From Pedobacter sp. UBA1654 (GTDB taxonomy: Bacteria; Bacteroidota; Bacteroidia; Sphingobacteriales; Sphingobacteriaceae): DNA of 5,409 bases. Made by a program: the position numbers and the translations under genes. The notes below the pieces were generated by a model. The model ran no database searches. It worked only from the letters and a program-made list of their open reading frames with translations, and was not told where the DNA came from. This document shows, piece by piece, positions 1 to 5,409 of this stretch (positions within the stretch are counted from its first letter, which is position 1; the number at the start of each line of letters is the position of its first letter). The stretch lies in contig DCLG01000033.1 in the NCBI GenBank assembly GCA_002320935.1, positions 50,451 through 55,859 of the forward strand. Direction: 5' to 3'.

Positions 1-866
1 GGTTAAAACTTCATACTTACCCAAATAAAAAATTCAATGACCTTAGCGAAACTGAGATACAAGACCTCAAAGAAAGGTTAAGTAAATTAGCTAGTGATAT
101 GCCCGAAGTTAGTGTGGTCATACCCGCCTGGAACGAAGCCGATAACATATTTAGATCGTTGTCTTCCCTCGCGGCTACCAATACAACAAGAAAAGTTGAG
201 ATTATTGTCATTAACAATAATTCTACAGATAACACTCAAATTGTCTTGGATAAACTTGGAGTTAAAAGCTTTCATGAGCCAAAACAAGGAATATCGTATG
301 CAAGACAATTGGGCTTAATGGTGGCGAAAGGACATTTTCACTTATGTGCTGACTCTGACACCTTCTACCCCCCGTCGTGGATAGACCTCATGGTAGAACC
401 AATGATTTCTGAATCTAACGTGGTCGGAGTTTACGGCCGGTATTCATTTATGCCGTTAAAAAGTACTGGTCGATTGACCCTTGCTCTATATGAATCCATT
501 ACCGGGTTGTTGATTAGACTACGGAAAACAAAGCGAGAGCATTTGAACGTACTTGGATTCAACATGGGTTTTGTAACTCAGGTTGGTATAAAAAATGGAG
601 GATTCAATGTAAAAAATGTCAGGAAATTTCACAATGAACTTGGAAGCGAGGATTTCATAGAGGAAGCTGAAGATGGAAGGATGGCCCTAAACTTAAAGAA
701 AACAGGTAAGTTGAAGTTGGTAACTCATTCGAGAGCACGCGTTTTTACTTCTTCAAGACGTTTAGATGCAGAGGGAGGAATTATAAAATCCTTTAAAAAC
801 CGTTTTCGCCTACATTCCAGTCGTTTAATTGAATATTTTACAGGTTCAAATGTGGACCACTCATAG
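1..866 (+). CDS. GT2 family glycosyltransferase, 5' end outside the window
   Basis: This is a family 2 (GT-A fold) glycosyltransferase that probably moves a sugar from a nucleotide donor to the growing lipid-linked glycan on the cytoplasmic side of the membrane. Counting from the ATG at 99, the family signs are VVIPAWNE (residues 6-13), NNNSTDNT (39-46), the metal-binding DxD-type stretch ADSDT (84-88) and a likely catalytic-base ED pair at 191-192, followed by RVFTSSRR (214-221). The C-terminus is basic and has no clear membrane segment, so the enzyme is probably soluble or peripheral. The ATG at 99 is probably not the true start. The same frame is open without a stop back to the left edge, giving 32 more codons that read like protein (TYPNKKF, then a charged helix ELKERL-like stretch ending in LASD), with no ATG, GTG or TTG among them. 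I therefore treat the gene as 5'-partial. The acceptor and donor cannot be read from the sequence. It ends 8 bp before the next gene. Confidence 0.88.
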   Translation, partial: LKLHTYPNKKFNDLSETEIQDLKERLSKLASDMPEVSVVIPAWNEADNIFRSLSSLAATNTTRKVEIIVINNNSTDNTQIVLDKLGVKSFHEPKQGISYARQLGLMVAKGHFHLCADSDTFYPPSWIDLMVEPMISESNVVGVYGRYSFMPLKSTGRLTLALYESITGLLIRLRKTKREHLNVLGFNMGFVTQVGIKNGGFNVKNVRKFHNELGSEDFIEEAEDGRMALNLKKTGKLKLVTHSRARVFTSSRRLDAEGGIIKSFKNRFRLHSSRLIEYFTGSNVDHS

Positions 867-874
867 AAATAATT

Positions 875-1780
875 TTGGAAAATTTAGATCCTATAACGAT
901 AGTAGTTGCCACGGATAACTTTTATGCTGTTCTACTTGCGGCGTTAATCAAGTCTATCGAATTAAATCATAGAACCGGTGAAAAAATTAACCTTCACATT
1001 ATAGATGATGGCATTTCAGAGTATAACATTAATCAAATTTCTAATACAGTCAGCAAGGAAATGTTTACCATTGTCTGGCATAAAACTGCGGACGTTCTGC
1101 CAGAGGGCATTCAATTGCCTAACGATAACTCTGCATTTCCGATTACAACCTATTTAAGACTATTTTCCCCGTATTTGATACCTAAAGAAGCTAGAAAAAT
1201 GATCTATCTTGATGTGGATATGATCATGCTTCAGGATGTCTCCTCACTATGGAAGGTCGATCTGCAAGACAAGCTGTTTGCTGCTGTTGTAGACTTATGT
1301 AAGACGGTTGGTAGTTCATGGGGTGGCATTCCTAATTACAAGGAACTGGGACTTGATCCAGATGCTAAATATTTTAATGCCGGGCTAATGATGATTGATC
1401 CCGTTAAATGGCGTGAATTGGATATCTCGAACAAAGTGATCAAGGCAATTCATGACAATATTAGCTCAGTAAACTTTGCTGATCAGTATGGTTTGAATGT
1501 AGTGCTAATTAACCAGTGGTCTGAACTAGATTATCGCTGGAATTCTTTTTCGGTTCTAGATTATAAAGATCCATTTTTAATCCACTTTCTAGACATTAAG
1601 CCAATCTTCAAATCCTACAACGCAAATCGGGTGTACTATGAACAATTTCACTTTTACTTAGAACAAACTCCATACAAAGGGTTCAAGCTTCTCGGAGATT
1701 ACAAACGCATATACAGAAAAGCGCTCATTAAAATAGGTAAGAAAATCAAAGGTTTATTCGCTAATCCTGATAGGTCGTAA
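875..1780 (+). CDS. GT8 family glycosyltransferase
   Basis: This is a 301-residue retaining glycosyltransferase of family 8 (LgtC-like, GT-A fold), expected to transfer a hexose such as galactose or glucose from a UDP-sugar to the glycan intermediate. Visible signs are the N-terminal strand TIVVATDN (8-15), IDDGIS (43-48), the metal-binding DVD at 113-115 inside YLDVDM, FNAGLMMID (167-175), the DQ pair at 203-204, and H237 with K242-P243, which resembles the nucleotide-binding HxxGxKPW region of the family in a divergent form. The last 25 residues are rich in Lys and Arg (277, 278, 281, 282, 286, 289, 290, 292) alternating with hydrophobic residues, which suggests peripheral membrane attachment. 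The start is a TTG: a TGA at 830-832 closes the frame upstream and no ATG or GTG lies in between. The paralogue at 4936 begins at nearly the same place relative to the PI(T/S)IV strand, which supports this choice. The exact sugar specificity is unknown. Confidence 0.9.
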   Translation: MENLDPITIVVATDNFYAVLLAALIKSIELNHRTGEKINLHIIDDGISEYNINQISNTVSKEMFTIVWHKTADVLPEGIQLPNDNSAFPITTYLRLFSPYLIPKEARKMIYLDVDMIMLQDVSSLWKVDLQDKLFAAVVDLCKTVGSSWGGIPNYKELGLDPDAKYFNAGLMMIDPVKWRELDISNKVIKAIHDNISSVNFADQYGLNVVLINQWSELDYRWNSFSVLDYKDPFLIHFLDIKPIFKSYNANRVYYEQFHFYLEQTPYKGFKLLGDYKRIYRKALIKIGKKIKGLFANPDRS

Positions 1781-1815
1781 ATTGACGAACTGCAAATGGA
1801 CTAACAGTCTAGAAA

Positions 1816-2763
1816 ATGATTAAAAAAATTCTAAATAAGATGTTGGGCGTACTGGTGCTTTTCAGGTACGGACGTTTACCCATCGAGCTACGGTATTATT
1901 ACCGGGATACATATTATTGTCAGCTGATACAGCTGAAATATTTTTTTCATGATTACATTTTTAAAAAGCCTTATAAGGAAATATCGTTCAATGGAGAATT
2001 TGCGCCTGAATTGCAGTTTGTGCTACCATTCGCATATTGGCACCATGAAAATGGTACGCTAAAAAGGACTCTTAGTTCGAAGTGGTCTAAGGAGTTATAT
2101 TTTTTCTCACCGGAACATACAGAAACTTTCGACTTGAGGACGAACGATGGAAACTACAATTTTGAGGTCCCACGGATATTGTATAGCCAAAACTATGACA
2201 TGCGTAAATGGAAACCTGTACCCTTAAAAACCATGTATGCAAATGATGTGTATAAGTTCGAAAAGCCAACATTAATTATCGCAAACCGATATAATATGGA
2301 ATGGGATGGACCTCCAATAAGTTTTTACAGTAAGGAGATGCTGGAATTTATAATCCATCAACTTAGAGAGAAGTACACCATTGTCTATAATCGACCGCGA
2401 CCAAAAAACATAATAAGTGACAACAGTGATATTTATGATCTTGATGAGTACGACTGGTTGAGAGCCGCCTATCCGGATGTAATATTGATGGAAGATCTTT
2501 TCTGCCAAAACACAGGAAATGCAAATAATTTCAACCATCTGCAGCTACTTGTATACGCTAATGCTGAAAGGTTTGTTTCTATTCACGGCGGAACAGCAAC
2601 ATTAGCTTCGTACTTCGGAGGCATAAACCTGATCTATTCTAAGCAAGGTCCCGAACATCACTTCTTGTGTTATGAGAAATTATATCCAAAGTTTTCAAAC
2701 GCAAAGATTTATCATGCTAAACAAGAAAATGAATTTAAATCGTTGCTTCTAAAGAACTTTTAG
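1816..2763 (+). CDS. Unassigned probable glycosyltransferase of a polysaccharide locus
   Basis: I cannot place this 315-residue protein in a named family with certainty. It has no signal peptide or clear membrane helix, only a short hydrophobic patch near residues 9-16, and the N-terminal 50 residues are rich in Tyr, Phe and basic residues. The C-terminal half has a Rossmann-like alternation: a strand at PTLIIANRYN (151-160), an amphipathic helix, then YTIVYNRPRP (187-196), DVILMEDL (221-228), and a Gly-rich FVSIHGGTATLASYFGG (253-269). That last stretch resembles the donor-binding HGG/HGAG-type loops of GT-B enzymes (GT61-like proteins are one comparison). This and its place between glycosyltransferase and flippase genes make a sugar-transfer role likely, but that is inference. 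A glycan-modifying enzyme is the alternative. The ATG at 1816 is firm, because an in-frame TAG sits at 1810-1812. The gene follows the largest gap in the window (35 bp) and stops 2 bp before the flippase start. Confidence 0.68.
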   Translation: MIKKILNKMLGVLVLFRYGRLPIELRYYYRDTYYCQLIQLKYFFHDYIFKKPYKEISFNGEFAPELQFVLPFAYWHHENGTLKRTLSSKWSKELYFFSPEHTETFDLRTNDGNYNFEVPRILYSQNYDMRKWKPVPLKTMYANDVYKFEKPTLIIANRYNMEWDGPPISFYSKEMLEFIIHQLREKYTIVYNRPRPKNIISDNSDIYDLDEYDWLRAAYPDVILMEDLFCQNTGNANNFNHLQLLVYANAERFVSIHGGTATLASYFGGINLIYSKQGPEHHFLCYEKLYPKFSNAKIYHAKQENEFKSLLLKNF

Positions 2764-2765
2764 GT

Positions 2766-4106
2766 ATGGTTCAAAGCGTAAAGGACAAATATTGGCTTAA
2801 ATCCGGTTTACTGAACATTTTTCAGAATTTTTCCGGTGTATTTTTCGGCTTCGCAAGCTTCTATTTTTTAGTCCGGCTTTTAACTAAGCATGACTTTGGT
2901 GTATGGACTTTGTTTATGTCCGTAGCAACTATCTTAGAAACTACTCGCAGCGGCTTAATTCAAAATGCTTTGATAAAATTCATTTCATCTTCTGAAAAAT
3001 CGGAACATGGAAAAATCATATCAGCTTCCTTTATGATTAGTGGAGGCATAACGCTCTTCTGCATTTCGTTATGTTTAGGGTTTGGTCACTGGCTCGCAGG
3101 TATTTGGAATTCTTCTGAACTTACAGCGATGCTATATGTTTACAGCCTCTTGTTTCTTCTAACAGGTATACTTACCCAATTCAATAGTATAGAACAGGCA
3201 AACCTCCAGTTCTCAGGAGTAGTTATTACCAATCTTATAAGGCAAATCATCTTTTTCAGTTATGTCCTTGGTAGTTTCTTTATCGGGTATCAAACTTCTC
3301 TGATGCAATTGATCTATGTTCAAATATTTAGTGTGTTAGTCTGCATATTCGTATCCTATTTTCATGTAAAAAAGTTTTTAAATGTTAGCCTGCGTTTTTA
3401 TACAGGCTATATCAACAAGCTTATAAATTACGGGAAGTATGCTTTTGGAACGTCTGTAAGCTCTATCCTATCGGGAACCATCGACCAAATGATGTTAGGA
3501 GCACTATTATCTCCTGCTGCTTCTGGAGCATATAACATTGCTATACGCATAACCAATTTAGTAGACATACCTACAAATGCGGTTGCCACAGTCGTATTTC
3601 CGCAGAGTGCCAAGAGAATGGAGGCAGAAGGCCCTGATGCTATACGTTACCTTTATGAGAAGTCAGTAGGAACGATTTTAGCAATTTTGATACCTGGATT
3701 AATCATACTATATTTTCTTTCAGGATACGTTGTGCACTTTATCGCAGGTGAAAAGTTCGCAGATTCAGTACCACTACTAAAGGTAACTCTATTTTATTGC
3801 CTTTTCATTCCATACGGACGGCAATTCGGTACAATACTAGATTCTATCGGTGAGACGAAAACAACATTTATAATCGTGTTCCTAACAGCTGCCATGAACC
3901 TCATTTTGAACTATTACTTTATACTCACTTTTGGAGTGATGGGTGCTGCCTACGCTACCTTAATTTCAAACTGTGCAGGTTTTGTGGTTGCGCAAATCAT
4001 TCTGAAAAGGAAGCTGAACGTAAATGTCCTGCATACTTTTATCTATGCATATAGATTTTATCCGGAACTATATGCTAAATACATTAATAAAATCAAGACC
4101 AAATAA
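2766..4106 (+). CDS. wzx: Wzx-type lipid-linked oligosaccharide flippase (MOP superfamily)
   Basis: This 446-residue polytopic membrane protein is expected to move undecaprenyl-diphosphate-linked repeat units across the cytoplasmic membrane for polymerisation in the periplasm. Hydrophobic segments run through the whole length; the clearest lie at about 14-36, 84-107, 120-137, 153-174, 178-200, 302-323, 336-352, 366-388 and 390-413. Weaker ones around 44-60, 226-248 and 252-280 bring the number near the 12 usual for the family. Family-like stretches are the N-terminal FASFYFLVRLLTKHDFGVW (29-47), with the LLxxxDFGxW pattern, and GAYNIAIRITNL (254-265) followed by PTNAVATVVFPQ (269-280), both typical of the Polysacc_synt/MOP fold. 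The ATG lies 2 bp after the preceding stop and the gene ends 1 bp before the GT11 ATG, so translation is probably coupled. The cargo cannot be deduced from sequence. Its presence implies a Wzx/Wzy-type rather than an ABC-transporter route for this glycan. Confidence 0.92.
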   Translation: MVQSVKDKYWLKSGLLNIFQNFSGVFFGFASFYFLVRLLTKHDFGVWTLFMSVATILETTRSGLIQNALIKFISSSEKSEHGKIISASFMISGGITLFCISLCLGFGHWLAGIWNSSELTAMLYVYSLLFLLTGILTQFNSIEQANLQFSGVVITNLIRQIIFFSYVLGSFFIGYQTSLMQLIYVQIFSVLVCIFVSYFHVKKFLNVSLRFYTGYINKLINYGKYAFGTSVSSILSGTIDQMMLGALLSPAASGAYNIAIRITNLVDIPTNAVATVVFPQSAKRMEAEGPDAIRYLYEKSVGTILAILIPGLIILYFLSGYVVHFIAGEKFADSVPLLKVTLFYCLFIPYGRQFGTILDSIGETKTTFIIVFLTAAMNLILNYYFILTFGVMGAAYATLISNCAGFVVAQIILKRKLNVNVLHTFIYAYRFYPELYAKYINKIKTK

Positions 4107-4107
4107 T

Positions 4108-4929
4108 ATGATAGGAGTTAAGTTTAATGGCAGGCTGGGGAATCAGATATTTCAATATGCTTTTTATCATTATTTAAAATCACAAGATAAAGGAATATAC
4201 TTTTTTGTAAATCCGCATCATGCATACTTACACAAGTATTTCGATCTTGACCCATACAACAGCTTAACACTACCATCTAAAACCTATTCGGTATTTACCA
4301 GGCTACTTCCAAAGGTTTTGCCTTTCAAAGAAGTTTACATAGAGAACATTCAGGTACCAAAACCACTAAAAGGAAAAAACTTAACTATTTACAAAGGTTT
4401 TTTTCAGACAGACTGGTATCTGAGAAACACAACGTGCAAATTAGAACTGTCTTTGAAAGATGAATATAGAATACAATTTGAGAACGCCTATGGACAACAA
4501 TTTCGGCAACATAAAACTGTAGTTGTTCACGTTAGACGTACCGACTATTTGAAATATGGCAAAAGAGACATATCGCTGCCGTTAGACTACTTTCAGCGTC
4601 GCTTGGAAACCATCGATAGACTTGATGATTATCAGGTTTATTTCGTTAGCGATGACATTGATGCGGTAAAAGCCTTTTTCAAGGAGAAAGACAACTTCAT
4701 TTATTCTAGCAACGACGAAATAACAGACTTCCAGATTATCATGAATGCAGATATAGCAATCATATCGAATAGTAGTTTCGCATGGTGGGCCGCCTACCTC
4801 TCCAGCAAAAACAATGTTGTATATGCACCGAAAAACTGGCTCGGCTTTAGAATAGGTAAAGAACATCCAAAAAGAATCATGACTGATAAGTTTATCTGGT
4901 GCGACGTCTTGGACAATAAATCAATTTAG
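4108..4929 (+). CDS. GT11 family glycosyltransferase, probable alpha-1,2-fucosyltransferase
   Basis: This 273-residue inverting enzyme of family 11 (GT-B-like fold) is expected to transfer L-fucose from GDP-fucose in alpha-1,2 linkage to a galactose or similar acceptor in the repeat unit. The family signature is complete: FNGRLGNQIFQYA at 6-18, KGFFQTDWY (96-104) matching the usual GYxQ block, HVRRTDY at 141-147 (GDP-fucose-binding HxRRxDY), YFVSDD (178-183), and NSSFAWWAAYL at 221-231. Small departures from the commonest bacterial form are Thr for Gly in the HxRR(G)DY block and Ala for Ser and Gly in the SNSSFSWWGA block. A longer reading frame reaches back to an ATG at 4024, but its extra 28 residues precede the family's normal N-terminus and overlap the flippase gene by 83 bases. 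I therefore choose the ATG at 4108, 1 bp after the flippase stop. Within GT11, the acceptor and even the exact 6-deoxy sugar remain inference. The next gene starts 6 bp downstream. Confidence 0.9.
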   Translation: MIGVKFNGRLGNQIFQYAFYHYLKSQDKGIYFFVNPHHAYLHKYFDLDPYNSLTLPSKTYSVFTRLLPKVLPFKEVYIENIQVPKPLKGKNLTIYKGFFQTDWYLRNTTCKLELSLKDEYRIQFENAYGQQFRQHKTVVVHVRRTDYLKYGKRDISLPLDYFQRRLETIDRLDDYQVYFVSDDIDAVKAFFKEKDNFIYSSNDEITDFQIIMNADIAIISNSSFAWWAAYLSSKNNVVYAPKNWLGFRIGKEHPKRIMTDKFIWCDVLDNKSI

Positions 4930-4935
4930 ATACGC

Positions 4936-5409
4936 ATGAACAACAGCAATCAGCCAATTTCTATTGTAACAGTCAGTGACAATCAATACTGTGTGATGTT
5001 GGCTGCACTTCTAAAGTCTATTGAAATAAACTCAGCTCAAGTAGGGAGTATCAACGTTTACGTCGTCGATGATGGGATCTCGGAAGAAAACATTTCTAAA
5101 CTTCGAAGATCGGTGAGTCAGCCGATCAATCTTGAATTTGTCGACATTAAAGATGTCATAAAGAATAAGGCTTCCCTCCCACTTGATTCATCATCATTCC
5201 CGTTAAACGTTTATATCAGATTATTTATCCCATATTTTGTTCCTGTAGAAACGTCTAAAGTAATATACCTTGACGTTGACATGATTACCAAACGTGATCT
5301 TTCGGACTTATGGAGCATTGACTTGCAAGGAAGGATTATCGCTGCTGTGGCAGACCGTTGTGAAACAATTGGAAGTCCCTGGGGAGGCATTCGCAACTAT
5401 GAAGCCTTA
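4936..5409 (+). CDS. GT8 family glycosyltransferase, 3' end outside the window
   Basis: This is the first 158 codons of a second family 8 glycosyltransferase, open to the right edge. It has the same landmarks as the GT8 at 875: PISIVTVSDN (7-16), VDDGIS (44-49), RLFIPYFVP, the metal-binding DVD in YLDVDM, SDLWSIDLQ, and a SPWGGIRNYEAL block just before the cut. My hand alignment over about 150 residues gives roughly half identical positions, so the two are paralogues but far from recent copies. The catalytic C-terminal part (FNAG block, DQ pair, HxxxxKP region) lies beyond the window. The ATG at 4936 is the first start after the fucosyltransferase stop and lies in the same frame, separated by just two codons after the TAG. 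It probably adds another hexose to the same repeat unit, with donor and linkage unknown. Confidence 0.9.
   Translation, partial: MNNSNQPISIVTVSDNQYCVMLAALLKSIEINSAQVGSINVYVVDDGISEENISKLRRSVSQPINLEFVDIKDVIKNKASLPLDSSSFPLNVYIRLFIPYFVPVETSKVIYLDVDMITKRDLSDLWSIDLQGRIIAAVADRCETIGSPWGGIRNYEAL

Noticed and set aside
94..318. Second + strand open frame overlapping the GT2 gene
   Set aside because: It is out of frame with the clear GT2 motifs and has no family resemblance, so it is a by-product of the real coding frame.
1797..1811. Small inverted repeat TGGACT-AAC-AGTCTA in the 35-bp gap after the first GT8
   Set aside because: The stem is only 6 bp with one G-T wobble and has no T-run after it. It overlaps an in-frame stop next to the next start, so it is too weak to call a terminator or regulator.
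1781..1815. Possible promoter in the largest intergenic gap
   Set aside because: I see no Bacteroidota-type TAnnTTTG -7 element and no good -10/-35 pair. The gap is too short to support a promoter without data.
2272..2538. Open frame on the minus strand within the unassigned gene
   Set aside because: It has no recognisable motifs and lies wholly inside a well-supported + strand gene. Other minus-strand frames (for example 17-235, 3428-3613, 4582-4866 and 5211-5396) are rejected for the same reason.
4024..4107. Upstream extension of the GT11 frame to an ATG at 4024
   Set aside because: It would overlap the flippase gene by 83 bases and add 28 residues before the conserved family N-terminus. 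The ATG at 4108 fits the family and the operon spacing.

Overview
The window is a dense run of surface-polysaccharide biosynthesis genes, all on the + strand. In order they are a GT2 glycosyltransferase (cut at the left edge), a GT8 glycosyltransferase, an unassigned probable glycosyltransferase, a Wzx-type lipid-linked oligosaccharide flippase, a GT11 fucosyltransferase-like enzyme, and a second GT8 glycosyltransferase (cut at the right edge). This is the typical make-up of an O-antigen, capsule or exopolysaccharide locus.

The organism is probably a member of the Bacteroidota. The DNA is AT-rich, and none of the starts has a convincing Shine-Dalgarno sequence; the bases before them are A/T-rich, as is usual in that phylum. 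The GT2 enzyme carries an N-terminal lead-in before its catalytic domain of a kind I associate with Bacteroidota GT2 proteins. The assignment rests on general resemblance; a genus cannot be given.

Layout: the gaps between genes are 8, 35, 2, 1 and 6 bp. No promoter or terminator is visible, so the six genes look like the middle of one longer transcript. No stretch over 300 bases lacks a gene, and there are no RNA genes, insertion sequences, CRISPR arrays or long repeats. The longest non-coding interval is 1781-1815.

How the genes fit together (inference): the GT2, the two GT8s, the GT11 and the unassigned protein would add sugars one by one to an undecaprenyl-linked repeat unit on the inner face of the cytoplasmic membrane, and the flippase would then turn the finished unit to the periplasmic side. 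The GT11 enzyme suggests an L-fucose (or related 6-deoxyhexose) residue, often a terminal or branch sugar. The polymerase (Wzy), the initiating phosphoglycosyltransferase and the sugar-nucleotide genes (for example gmd/fcl for GDP-fucose) are not in the window and would be expected nearby or elsewhere.

I see no clearly new biological system. The most open question is the identity of the protein at 1816-2763. The rest is a recognisable glycan locus with a few annotation points worth correcting, notably three start sites.
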